DNA of 18,305 bases from Firmicutes bacterium UBA994 (GTDB lineage: Bacteria; Bacillota; UBA994), in NCBI GenBank assembly GCA_002292025.1, contig DBBC01000126.1, positions 1-18,305 of the forward strand, written 5' to 3'. Positions 7,505-15,444 of this stretch are shown here, piece after piece (positions within the stretch are counted from its first letter, which is position 1; each line of letters opens with the position of its first letter). The position numbers and the translations under genes were made by a program. The notes under the pieces are model-generated. The model was not told the DNA's origin, made no database searches, and saw nothing but the letters and a program-made list of their open reading frames with translations.

Positions 7505-7779
7505 AAGAGGTGCGACGTATAGCGGTGATCTCCAACGAAGTGCTGCACTTTCGCCCTTTTGCCCGGTTGCGAGAGCTATGCGCTAAGCTAGGTGCGGACG
7601 TGCAGCTTACATATGGCGACGACACACTCTCGGCGGCTAGTATTCTGGCCCTTACCGGGTGGGAGCTGACAGTAGGCGCAGAGGTGTTGGTGACGGTACG
7701 GGGCACAGGCGACATACAAGGTGCGCTAGATCACATTGTGAAGTTTATTGAAGAAGGGTTTGGCGAAGGATCGTGTTAA
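7501..7779 (+). CDS. Divergent HPr-like phosphocarrier protein
   Basis: HPr carries phosphate from enzyme I to sugar permeases and, when phosphorylated on a serine, serves as a catabolite-control cofactor in Firmicutes. This 92-residue product has the HPr layout but is divergent. The active-site motif reads LHFRP: H16 and R18 match the catalytic His15 and Arg17, but the usual alanine between them is Phe. S47 in AASILAL aligns with regulatory Ser46. Because the histidine is present it is not Crh-like, where that residue is Gln. It overlaps whiA by 4 bases and the enzyme I gene by 7, so all three are coupled. A role as partner of the adjacent enzyme I is inferred. No HPr kinase gene or EII gene is in the window. 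Confidence 0.83.
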   Translation: MKEVRRIAVISNEVLHFRPFARLRELCAKLGADVQLTYGDDTLSAASILALTGWELTVGAEVLVTVRGTGDIQGALDHIVKFIEEGFGEGSC

Positions 7780-9209
7780 TCGCGGAAGGGATTGGCGTAG
7801 CGGGAGGACTCGCCTGTGGTGTGGCTTATCGGCCGTCAACGCGGCGGCAAGCCGCGGTGAGTATAGAACATGTGTACAGCACCGCTAAGCGGCGCTACGA
7901 AAGGTGGTCAGAGGACTCTAGCCTGCCTGCGGCAGCCCGAGAGCTGGCGCACATTTACTTAGCATTGCTCACGGACCCGGAACTGCGCGCATCCATTGAG
8001 GGAGACGTCGCGCTGGGACGGACCATCAGCGAGGCCATTACGGGCGCATGTGAGCAGCAAGCTAGGCTCCTCGACGGCGCGCGCCATCCGTATCTGCAGC
8101 AGCGCGCCCACGACTTGCGCGCTCTGGCGCGTGAACTCTTAGCATTGAAGGACGACGCAGGTCAGGGAGGCATATTGCTGGCAGATACGCTTACCCCACT
8201 GGGACTATACGAAGCGTACGGCGGGGGGGCACAAGGTATCATCCTGCGTGATTCCTTAGCTTCGACCTCGCACCTAGCTATTTTGGCCCGCACCATAGGC
8301 TTGCCGCTTGTAGCCGGCGTTACCGTCGATGTACTCGCTTGGCAAGGTCGTTTCGTGAGCATAGATGGTTCATCCGGCCAAATCTGGGCAGGAGAGCGTG
8401 ATATTGCCCTGCAAGCGGTAGTCCACACATCCTATCCGCTGTGGCTTAATGCCGCGTCATCACGCAATATTGCCACAGCACAAGGATACAAAGGCGTAGG
8501 GTTGTTTCGCACCGAGTTTCTTTACCTGCAGTGTGGGGGGGTTCCCGCGCCGGAGCACGAAGAAGAGCAATATGTGGCTGCAGTCAAAGCCGCAGCCGGC
8601 AAGCATATTATCTTTCGTCTCCTAGACTTAGGCTCGGATAAGCCTATAGCCGGGCTCACGCGGGAGAAGGAGCCTAACCCCATGCTAGGGGAGCGCGGTG
8701 TGCGTGTTCTGCTGCGACGCCGCGACATTTTAGAGCAACAAATCAGGGCCTTACTTGCCGCTTCTGCCTACGGACCGCTGAGCATTATGGTCCCGATGGT
8801 AGTAACGCCGGGTGAAATGGCCGCCGTCAGAAATGTGCAGCGCGAGCTTGGCGCATCACACCTAAGCCTCGGCGCGATGCTGGAGACGCCCGCCGCTTTG
8901 TTGATGGCCAAGGAGTTGGGCGAGGTATCGGACTTCTTTAGCCTCGGCACTAATGATTTAGCGGCATACGTATACGCTAGCGATCGTGGGACAGACATGC
9001 ATTTGCCCGATAACGCCGAGGCCATGTTTCGCCTGATGGACATTGCTGTGCAGGCGGCCAAGGCACAAGGGCGTGAAGTCGGCGTTTGCGGCGAATTGGC
9101 CGCTGACCCACGGTACGCAGCGCGCTTTCTAGACCTCGGATGTGACTACCTGAGCATGGTAGCTGCGGCGTTTCCCGGGGTGGGGAAAGCTCTGCGCGGG
9201 AGAAATTGA
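7773..9209 (+). CDS. ptsI: Compact phosphoenolpyruvate-protein phosphotransferase (enzyme I)
   Basis: Enzyme I takes phosphate from PEP and passes it to HPr. The product has 478 residues against about 575 for E. coli EI. The order is an HPr-binding helical region (about 30-125), a phosphohistidine domain with H167 in STSH, and a PEP-binding barrel. Barrel active-site residues are all visible: R246 (RTEFLY), R282 (FRLLDLGSDK), R308, E371 (MLETPAA), N394-D395, R405 and the proton-donor C439 (GVCGE). The missing length has three parts: about 22 residues before the histidine, about 30 in the helical linker between the two halves, and about 34 at the C-terminal tail. The normally conserved GGR before TSH reads LAS. 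PEP synthase and pyruvate phosphate dikinase are larger and lack this adjacent HPr, so EI is the best call. The GTG start overlaps the HPr-like gene. Confidence 0.9.
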   Translation: MLIAEGIGVAGGLACGVAYRPSTRRQAAVSIEHVYSTAKRRYERWSEDSSLPAAARELAHIYLALLTDPELRASIEGDVALGRTISEAITGACEQQARLLDGARHPYLQQRAHDLRALARELLALKDDAGQGGILLADTLTPLGLYEAYGGGAQGIILRDSLASTSHLAILARTIGLPLVAGVTVDVLAWQGRFVSIDGSSGQIWAGERDIALQAVVHTSYPLWLNAASSRNIATAQGYKGVGLFRTEFLYLQCGGVPAPEHEEEQYVAAVKAAAGKHIIFRLLDLGSDKPIAGLTREKEPNPMLGERGVRVLLRRRDILEQQIRALLAASAYGPLSIMVPMVVTPGEMAAVRNVQRELGASHLSLGAMLETPAALLMAKELGEVSDFFSLGTNDLAAYVYASDRGTDMHLPDNAEAMFRLMDIAVQAAKAQGREVGVCGELAADPRYAARFLDLGCDYLSMVAAAFPGVGKALRGRN

Positions 9210-9265
9210 GCGCTGGAGGTCCCGACTGAATACTGTGATGCCTAAGTAATTACAGCGGTGTAAAC

Positions 9266-9272
9266 AAGGAGG
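9266..9272 (+). promoter_or_regulatory. Ribosome binding site selecting the second ATG of gap
   Basis: AAGGAGG abuts an ATG at 9273 with no spacing but is 6 bases from the in-frame ATG at 9279. The second is the likely start. Confidence 0.75.
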
Positions 9273-9278
9273 ATGTAC

Positions 9279-10280
9279 ATGAGAATCGCAATCAACGGTT
9301 TTGGACGCATCGGACGTCAGGTGTTCCGCATTGCCCACGCTCGGCCAGACATAACAATCGTCGCCATTAACGACCTAGCTCCGCCCAAAGCTCTGGCCCA
9401 TTTGCTGCAGTATGACTCAAACTACGGACGTTTCGCCGCCCAAGTAGAAGTGACGGCGGCGGGCTTCAGTGTAGACGGCAAAGCTATACGCGTCACGGCA
9501 GAAAAAGACCCTACCCGTCTGCCTTGGAAGGAACTAGAGATAGACGTAGTTGTCGAGTGTACAGGCAAGTTTAAAGAGCGCGACACCGCTGGCAAGCACC
9601 TGCAGGCCGGAGCCAAGAAAGTACTCATCAGCTCGCCCGCTACCGGAGAAGACATCACCCTAGTGCTAGGCTGCAACGAAGACAAGTACCGCCATGCAGA
9701 CCACCACATTATCTCCAATGCTTCCTGCACCACCAACGGCCTAGGGCCGCTAGCCAAAGTGCTGCATCAGGAGTTTGGCATCGTGAAGGGGCTCATGAAT
9801 ACGGTGCATGCCTTCACTAATGACCAGAGTATTCTTGACCAGGTGCATTCTGATTTGCGCCGCGCGCGCACAGCCGGTCAGTCCATTATTCCCACCGGTA
9901 CAGGTGCAGCCAAGGCTATTGGCTTGGTGTTACCCGAGCTCAACGGGAAACTTAACGGCTTTGCGTTGCGCGTGCCTACGACCACGGTATCCATAGTTGA
10001 CCTAACTGTGGAAGTCGCCCAGCCAACCACCAAGGAAAAAGTAAACGAAGCGTATCGCAAGGCCGCTGCCGGCCCCTTGGCAGGCATTCTCGGTGTGAGC
10101 GATGAACCGCTCGTGTCTATTGACTACCTAGGGGATACTCGCTCCTCCATTGTCGACCTCGAGTTGACACAGGTCATTGGCGATACCTTAGTCAAGGTTT
10201 GCAGCTGGTATGACAACGAGTGGGGATATTCTTGCCGCATGGTTGACGTGCTATCGATGATAGCAAAGCACATGCAGTAG
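9279..10280 (+). CDS. gap: Glyceraldehyde-3-phosphate dehydrogenase, NAD-type
   Basis: This glycolytic enzyme oxidises and phosphorylates glyceraldehyde-3-phosphate to 1,3-bisphosphoglycerate. From the ATG at 9279 it has 333 residues. The Rossmann motif NGFGRIGR begins at residue 6, the catalytic cysteine is C150 in SNASCTTNG, and the partner histidine is H177 (TVHAFTNDQ). Asp32 in NDLA favours NAD. The second cysteine of the usual SCTTNC motif is glycine (G154). The 69-base stretch after ptsI carries a strong ribosome site but no clear promoter, terminator or cggR repressor gene, so read-through from ptsI is possible. It is the first gene of the five-gene lower glycolysis block. Both glycolytic and gluconeogenic direction are possible. 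Confidence 0.96.
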   Translation: MRIAINGFGRIGRQVFRIAHARPDITIVAINDLAPPKALAHLLQYDSNYGRFAAQVEVTAAGFSVDGKAIRVTAEKDPTRLPWKELEIDVVVECTGKFKERDTAGKHLQAGAKKVLISSPATGEDITLVLGCNEDKYRHADHHIISNASCTTNGLGPLAKVLHQEFGIVKGLMNTVHAFTNDQSILDQVHSDLRRARTAGQSIIPTGTGAAKAIGLVLPELNGKLNGFALRVPTTTVSIVDLTVEVAQPTTKEKVNEAYRKAAAGPLAGILGVSDEPLVSIDYLGDTRSSIVDLELTQVIGDTLVKVCSWYDNEWGYSCRMVDVLSMIAKHMQ

Positions 10281-10288
10281 GCGATCAT

Positions 10289-11488
10289 ATGGATAAACTT
10301 ACACTTAAAGATATTGATGTCAGGAACAAGCGCGCTTTCGTGCGCGTAGATTTTAACGTTCCGCTGGATGACAGCGGCAAGATCACCGACGACACCCGCA
10401 TTCGGGCTGCACTACCCACCATAGACTATCTGCGCGAGCAATCCGCCAAGGTGATTCTGGCCAGCCACCTCGGGCGCCCTAAAGGTGGGTATGAGGCTCG
10501 TTACAGCTTGGCTCCGGCTGCGCAAAGACTTTCGGAATTGTTAGGGGCCGAAGTGCCCCTGCTCTCTGACTGCATCGGACCACACGTAGAGGCAGCAGTC
10601 GCCGCAATGCGCCCGGGGGAAGTCGTCATGCTTGAGAATTTACGCTTCCATGCGGCAGAAGAAAAGAATTCCCCGGACTTTGCAGGGGCTTTAGCCAGCC
10701 TAGCAGATGTCTATGTAAACGATGCCTTCGGCGCTGCCCACCGCGCCCATGCTTCAGTTTCCGGCGTACCTACGCTCATACAACCCGCGGCTGCGGGGTT
10801 TCTTATGAGCAAAGAATTAGACTTTCTCGGCGGCGCGCTGCAAAGCCCGCGACGGCCTTTTATTGCAATACTAGGTGGCGCGAAGATTTCCGACAAGATT
10901 AAAGTCATCGAGACGCTGCTCACGCGCGCAGATAGCTTAGTTATCGGCGGAGGCATGGCTAATACCTTTCTTAAGGCGCGTGGCGTAGATATAGGCAAGT
11001 CACTCTACGAGCCCACACAGGTAGAGCTAGCCGCTGAACTACTCGACCTAGCGGAGCGCAGCAAAGTAGCTGTGCACCTGCCAGTAGATGCAGTGGTCGC
11101 GCTTGACATCAATGCGGAAGAAGGCGAAATCGTCAGCCTAGATGCCATCCCGCAAGATGCCGCTATCGTCGACATTGGGCCCGCGACAAGTGACCTTTTC
11201 GCCGCAGTGATTGCCGCGGCAAGACTCGTGGTGTGGAATGGACCTATGGGCGTGTTTGAGAACCCGGTCTTCGCGGTGGGCACTTTTGGCGTAGCCGAGG
11301 CGCTGGCGGCATCCCCAGCGATAACTATTGTGGGCGGAGGCGACAGCGCCGCTGCCGTCGAGCAGTGCGGTTTAGCCTCGCGCATGACACACATCTCTAC
11401 CGGCGGCGGGGCATCACTGGAGTTCTTGGAAGGAAAGGTATTGCCGGGCGTGGCCGCGCTTACGGACAAGCGTGGCAAAAGTGAGTAG
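10289..11488 (+). CDS. pgk: Phosphoglycerate kinase
   Basis: PGK transfers phosphate from 1,3-bisphosphoglycerate to ADP, giving 3-phosphoglycerate and ATP. The 399-residue length is normal for a bacterial enzyme. Substrate-binding segments are RVDFNVPLD (19-27), SHLGRPKG, ENLRFHAAEEKN and NDAFGAAHRAHAS in the N-domain. The C-domain has GGAKISDKI, WNGPMGVFE and the nucleotide-binding GGGDSAAAVEQ. The ATG is 8 bases after gap and has only a weak ribosome site, so coupling to gap translation is likely. The 3' end overlaps the tpiA start. Confidence 0.97.
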   Translation: MDKLTLKDIDVRNKRAFVRVDFNVPLDDSGKITDDTRIRAALPTIDYLREQSAKVILASHLGRPKGGYEARYSLAPAAQRLSELLGAEVPLLSDCIGPHVEAAVAAMRPGEVVMLENLRFHAAEEKNSPDFAGALASLADVYVNDAFGAAHRAHASVSGVPTLIQPAAAGFLMSKELDFLGGALQSPRRPFIAILGGAKISDKIKVIETLLTRADSLVIGGGMANTFLKARGVDIGKSLYEPTQVELAAELLDLAERSKVAVHLPVDAVVALDINAEEGEIVSLDAIPQDAAIVDIGPATSDLFAAVIAAARLVVWNGPMGVFENPVFAVGTFGVAEALAASPAITIVGGGDSAAAVEQCGLASRMTHISTGGGASLEFLEGKVLPGVAALTDKRGKSE

Positions 11489-12260
11489 CGAACGCAAACC
11501 GCTCATCATCGGCAACTGGAAGATGAACGGGATGTCTGCCACGAGTCGGGCGCTGACGCGTGAACTCATGCAGGCGCTGCACAATCATGATGCATGCGAG
11601 GTAGTGCTCTGCCCTCCCTTTACGGCGCTGACCCAAGTGAGAGAACTCATATCCGGCACCAACATGCGGCTTGGCGGGCAAAACGGTTTTCCCGCAGACA
11701 AAGGCGCCTTTACCGGCGAGGTGTCTATGGCTATGCTGCGTGACGTAGGTTGCGACTATGTGCTGGTAGGCCATTCCGAACGCAGGCAGCACTTGGCGGA
11801 GGATGATGGGTTTATCGCCCGCAAAGTGTTTGCGGCGAGTGGCCATGGCCTTACCCCAGTACTTTGCGTGGGTGAAAGCCGCGAAGTACGCTTAGCTGGG
11901 GAAAGCGAGAGGTTTGTGCTGAGGCAAGTAGAAACAGGCCTTAGCATGTTACCCCATGGCGCCAGTTTCGTCGTGGCCTACGAGCCCGTGTGGGCCATCG
12001 GCACCGGGCTGGCGGCGACGACGCATGATGCCAACGCCATGCTGTCGTCCGTGCGAGCGTGGCTGTGCGAAAAACGCGGCATCCTTGCGCCTAACTTTAA
12101 TCTCCTTTACGGCGGCAGTGTTGATTCTTCGAACATTACGGACTTTATCGCCCAAAGCGACATTGACGGCGCACTGGTCGGTGGCGCGAGCCTGAATGCA
12201 CAGGCATTTGCCGCCGTGGTTCTAGGTGCGGCAAGGGGACATACATGTACAAACAAGTAG
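11472..12260 (+). CDS. tpiA: Triosephosphate isomerase
   Basis: TPI interconverts dihydroxyacetone phosphate and glyceraldehyde-3-phosphate. The 262-residue product has the catalytic N15 and K17 (GNWKMNG), H101 (GHSERR) and E171 (AYEPVWAIGTG), plus the phosphate-gripping YGGSV near the C-terminus. The GTG at 11472 overlaps pgk by 17 bases; an internal GTG at 11481 would give an 8-base overlap and remove three residues, and the sequence does not settle which is used. Neither has a strong ribosome site. The 3' end overlaps gpmI by 16 bases. Confidence 0.96.
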   Translation: MAKVSSERKPLIIGNWKMNGMSATSRALTRELMQALHNHDACEVVLCPPFTALTQVRELISGTNMRLGGQNGFPADKGAFTGEVSMAMLRDVGCDYVLVGHSERRQHLAEDDGFIARKVFAASGHGLTPVLCVGESREVRLAGESERFVLRQVETGLSMLPHGASFVVAYEPVWAIGTGLAATTHDANAMLSSVRAWLCEKRGILAPNFNLLYGGSVDSSNITDFIAQSDIDGALVGGASLNAQAFAAVVLGAARGHTCTNK

Positions 12261-13771
12261 CACTGTTAATTCTGGACGGCTGGGGACTTAACGACGCTAC
12301 CTACGGCAACGCCATCAGCGGCAATATGCCGACACTGGAGCAGCTGATGTCTTCGCACACTTGGGCACGCTTAACATGCTCCGGTCCATCCGTCGGCCTT
12401 AGCCATGGGCAAATGGGAGACAGTAATGTAGGGCACCTTAACATCGGTGCAGGGCGCGTCGTATATCAGGCATTAGTGCACATCGGAGCCGCGCTCAGCA
12501 ATGGCGCCCTTAGGCGCCACCCTGAGTGGCTAGCGCTTGCCGGCAACTTAAAAGCAAACGGCGGCAGACTCCACTTATTTGGCTTGCTGTCTGACGGCGG
12601 GGTACACAGCCATATAGACCACCTTAAGGCCGTGCTTAGGGAATGTCAGCGCGAGTCTTTAGAGGTATATCTACACCTGCAGCTAGACGGCCGAGACGTC
12701 TCCCCCACTTCCGGCGCTTCATTCTTGCGCGACATAGAAGCATTTGTGGGCACAGTAGGGTGTGGTAAGATTGCCACAGTCATGGGGCGGTACTACGGCA
12801 TGGACAGAGACAAGCGCTGGGAACGCACCGAACTCGCTTTCAGAGCCATGACAGCAGGCGAAGGCGAGCGCGTAGATTTAGCGAGCACCGCCGTGGAGCA
12901 TAAGTACCTAGCGGGCATAACCGACGAGTTTATCCCGCCCTTAGTGCTGGCGGAACATTCACCACACGCACAGCTCAAAGATAAGGACGGTGTGCTTTGC
13001 TTTAACTTCCGCGCCGACCGCATGCGGCAAATCGTGCAAAGTCTCGGTGGAGGCAAGGTAGGTTTTACGCGGCTTGCTCTGCCAAAAGTAGATATCCTCA
13101 CCTTCACGCGCTACCAAGAAGATTTTCCCTACCCATATCTGTTTGCGTTACAAGACCTGTCCTCTACATTAGGGGAGGTAGTAAGCCGCGCCGGTTACAG
13201 GCAATTGCGCATGGCCGAGACGGAAAAGTACGCACACGTAACCTTCTTTTTTAACGGCGGCACGGAAACGCCATATCCGGGCGAGGACCGCGTATTGATT
13301 CCGTCTCCTAAGGTGGCTACCTATGATCTGGCTCCTGCCATGAGTGCGCCGCAGCTGGCCGATGCCTTTCTGGAGAAGGTCAGAGATGGGTACCACCTGA
13401 TAGTGCTTAACTTTGCTAACCTCGATATGGTTGGCCACACCGGTGTGTACGAGGCAGCCTGCGCGGCGGCCAAAGCTGTAGATGCAGCCCTAAGTCGCGT
13501 GGTGTCCGCAGTGGTTGCGGCAGGAGGCGCGCTGGTTATCACGGCCGACCACGGTAACGCTGAAAGCATGCTCGACGCAGCCGGGCAGCCGCTCACCGCG
13601 CACACGCAAAGCGACGTGGCGTGTGTGGTGGTTGCGCCGTTTCACGCAGTGAAATTACGTGATACAGGCATTCTGGCGGATATAGCACCCACTGTGCTTA
13701 CCTTGTTAGGCATCACGAAACCGGCGGCAATGACGGGGGAATCTTTAATTACGGGAGGGTTAGGTAAATGA
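12245..13771 (+). CDS. gpmI: 2,3-bisphosphoglycerate-independent phosphoglycerate mutase
   Basis: This manganese enzyme moves phosphate between the 3 and 2 positions of glycerate through a phosphoserine. It has 508 residues. Metal and catalytic motifs are LDGWG (D11), GQMGDSNVGHLNIGAGR with the phosphoserine S60, NLDMVGHTG and TADHGNAES. The serine context reads DSN instead of the more common NSE, a variant that leaves the serine itself intact. It starts inside tpiA with AAGGGG six bases before the ATG. The stop overlaps the eno start as ATGA (13768-13771). Confidence 0.97.
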   Translation: MYKQVALLILDGWGLNDATYGNAISGNMPTLEQLMSSHTWARLTCSGPSVGLSHGQMGDSNVGHLNIGAGRVVYQALVHIGAALSNGALRRHPEWLALAGNLKANGGRLHLFGLLSDGGVHSHIDHLKAVLRECQRESLEVYLHLQLDGRDVSPTSGASFLRDIEAFVGTVGCGKIATVMGRYYGMDRDKRWERTELAFRAMTAGEGERVDLASTAVEHKYLAGITDEFIPPLVLAEHSPHAQLKDKDGVLCFNFRADRMRQIVQSLGGGKVGFTRLALPKVDILTFTRYQEDFPYPYLFALQDLSSTLGEVVSRAGYRQLRMAETEKYAHVTFFFNGGTETPYPGEDRVLIPSPKVATYDLAPAMSAPQLADAFLEKVRDGYHLIVLNFANLDMVGHTGVYEAACAAAKAVDAALSRVVSAVVAAGGALVITADHGNAESMLDAAGQPLTAHTQSDVACVVVAPFHAVKLRDTGILADIAPTVLTLLGITKPAAMTGESLITGGLGK

Positions 13772-15051
13772 GCATTATTGCCGAAGTCTTAGCGCGAGAA
13801 GTATTGGATTCGCGCGGCAATCCCACAGTGGAAGCTGAAGTCGTACTTGAGAATGGGATCATGGGTCGGGCCATCTCGCCTTCCGGCGCATCAACCGGCC
13901 AATTCGAAGCCGTCGAACTGAGAGACGGGGACAAGACTCGTTTCTTAGGCCAAGGAGTCACGCGCGCGGTAGATCACGTTAACGGAGAAATTGCGCAGGC
14001 GCTGATTGGCATGAGCGCGCTTAACCAACCGGGGATAGACGAGGCGCTTATTGCCTTAGACGGTACCGCGAACAAGGGACGACTCGGCGCTAATGCCATG
14101 CTGGCAGTGTCATTGGCGGTGGCTAAGGCGGCTGCGGCACATGTTGGCTTATCGTTGTTCCAATATGTCGGTGGTGTTAATGCGCGTGTCATGCCTGTAC
14201 CGATGCTAAACGTAATTAACGGCGGCAAGCACGCTGACAACAATGTCGACATTCAAGAGTTTATGGTGATGCCAATCGGTGCCGCAAGTTTTTCCGAGGC
14301 ACTACGCATGGGCACAGAAGTTTTCCATCATTTAAAGAAGGTGCTCAAGCAGCGAGGTTACAGCACGGCTGTAGGAGACGAGGGCGGTTTCGCGCCGCAT
14401 TTGGGGTCCAACGAAGAAGCTCTGTCGTTGCTAGTGGAGGCAATCAAGGCTGCGGGGTACGTTCCCGGCACAGACCTAGCCATCGCCATTGACGCCGCTG
14501 CCACCGAGTTTCACATCGGCGAACGCTATGTGATGGAAGGCGGCAAGAACGCCAAGACCGCGGCAGAAATGGTGGAGTGGTATGCGTCGCTGGCAGAAAA
14601 ATACCCCATAATCTCCATTGAGGACGGCATGGCCGAGGAGGATTGGGACGGGTGGCGGCTGCTTAGACAAAGACTCGGCGGCAAAGTACAGATCGTAGGC
14701 GACGACCTCTTGGTTACGAATACAGAGCGCATTGCCCGCGCCATAAAGGAACGTGCCGTAAACTCGGTCTTAATTAAGCTCAATCAAATCGGCACCTTGA
14801 CCGAGACGCTAGACGCCATCGAGATGGCTAAGCGTGCGGGGTGGACAGCCGTGGTCTCCCACCGCAGCGGCGAAACAGAAGATACTACCATCGCCGATTT
14901 GGCGGTGGCCACCAATGCAGGGCAGATCAAGACCGGTGCGCCATCGCGTACTGACCGCGTCGCTAAGTACAACCAGTTGTTGCGTATCGAAGAAGAACTC
15001 GGAGCAGCCGCTGTATACCCCGGGAAGGCCGCATTCTCTCATCTCGCATAG
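13768..15051 (+). CDS. eno: Enolase
   Basis: Enolase dehydrates 2-phosphoglycerate to PEP and needs magnesium. The 427-residue product has SGASTG (39-44), the catalytic pair E205 (GDEGGFAP) and K337 (LIKLNQIGTLTET), magnesium ligands D242, E285 (SIEDGM) and D312 (GDDLLVTN), and SHRSGETEDT with K388 in IKTGAPSRTDR. It overlaps gpmI by 4 bases. PEP made here is the phosphate donor of the EI encoded six genes upstream. No terminator is seen after the stop; a new promoter begins 10 bases later. Confidence 0.98.
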   Translation: MSIIAEVLAREVLDSRGNPTVEAEVVLENGIMGRAISPSGASTGQFEAVELRDGDKTRFLGQGVTRAVDHVNGEIAQALIGMSALNQPGIDEALIALDGTANKGRLGANAMLAVSLAVAKAAAAHVGLSLFQYVGGVNARVMPVPMLNVINGGKHADNNVDIQEFMVMPIGAASFSEALRMGTEVFHHLKKVLKQRGYSTAVGDEGGFAPHLGSNEEALSLLVEAIKAAGYVPGTDLAIAIDAAATEFHIGERYVMEGGKNAKTAAEMVEWYASLAEKYPIISIEDGMAEEDWDGWRLLRQRLGGKVQIVGDDLLVTNTERIARAIKERAVNSVLIKLNQIGTLTETLDAIEMAKRAGWTAVVSHRSGETEDTTIADLAVATNAGQIKTGAPSRTDRVAKYNQLLRIEEELGAAAVYPGKAAFSHLA

Positions 15052-15061
15052 TCACCGCTTG

Positions 15062-15090
15062 TTGTCAACGCAGTGTGTGTGTGCTAGAAT
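15062..15090 (+). promoter_or_regulatory. Sigma-A type promoter for secG
   Basis: TTGTCA (15062-15067) and TAGAAT (15085-15090) are separated by 17 bases, and TGC just before the -10 gives an extended -10 form. Each hexamer differs from consensus at one base. It would start a transcript about 25 bases before secG. Confidence 0.72.
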
Positions 15091-15121
15091 CAGTGCAGTT
15101 GATGCGAGGGGAGGTAGGGCT

Positions 15122-15343
15122 ATGCTCAATGCTTTGAAAGTTCTCCAAGCTTTAGTGGCTGTAGGGGTGATACTGTCCATTGTCATGCAGAGCGGCCGCG
15201 CAGCGGGGCTTGGAGCTATTGCCGGTGGCGCGGAAGCTTTGTTTGGACGCAAGAAGAACATGGACGCATTTTTTAGCAAGCTGACGATTGGCCTCGGCAT
15301 CGCCTTTATGGCTTTGTCGCTTGTTATTGCCGTTTTGCAGTAA
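15122..15343 (+). CDS. secG: Protein translocase subunit SecG
   Basis: SecG is the small accessory subunit of the SecYEG export channel in the cytoplasmic membrane. The 73-residue product has two hydrophobic helices (about 4-20 and 53-72) around the conserved loop with GLGAIAGGAEALFGRKK, which fits SecG of Gram-positive bacteria. The ATG at 15122 has GGGGAGGT (15108-15115) six bases upstream; the same frame is open far upstream through eno but that part is not translated. The place after eno is usual in Clostridia. It has its own promoter, so it can be made independently of glycolysis. The rnr and smpB genes that often follow are absent here. Confidence 0.93.
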   Translation: MLNALKVLQALVAVGVILSIVMQSGRAAGLGAIAGGAEALFGRKKNMDAFFSKLTIGLGIAFMALSLVIAVLQ

Positions 15344-15377
15344 CTCTTACACCGGTCAACTTTTACCGCTAATAATT

Positions 15378-15412
15378 AGGGGCAGATGCACCCACACGGT
15401 GTATCCGCCCCT
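15378..15412 (+). terminator. Strong hairpin between secG and hppA, probable terminator
   Basis: AGGGGC pairs with GCCCCT, and inside it GATGCACC pairs with GGTGTATC with one G-U, separated by one A-C mismatch, around a CACAC loop. That is 14 pairs. It is followed by TTCTC, not a true T run, so it could be an inefficient terminator or a structured leader of hppA. It ends 17 bases before the hppA ribosome site. Confidence 0.5.
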
Positions 15413-15428
15413 TCTCAAAGTAGTAGTT

Positions 15429-15436
15429 GGAGGGGG
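15429..15436 (+). promoter_or_regulatory. Ribosome binding site selecting the hppA TTG start
   Basis: GGAGGGGG lies 8 bases before the TTG at 15445. The in-frame TTG at 15427 overlaps this site and so is an unlikely start. Confidence 0.65.
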
Positions 15437-15444
15437 ACATTATT

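Noticed and set aside
9173..9190. TTTCCC/GGGAAA hairpin near the ptsI end as terminator
   Set aside because: It is inside coding sequence, has only six pairs and no T run after it.
9206..9234. Possible promoter TTGAGC, 17 bases, AATACT before gap
   Set aside because: Both boxes match consensus weakly and the -35 overlaps the ptsI stop; not strong enough to list.
11005..11478. 157-codon open frame on the minus strand under pgk
   Set aside because: It lies opposite a well-conserved pgk reading frame and has low-complexity Ser/Ala composition.
15427..15444. Earlier TTG start for hppA
   Set aside because: That TTG lies in the ribosome site itself; the TTG at 15445 has proper spacing and a more typical N-terminus.
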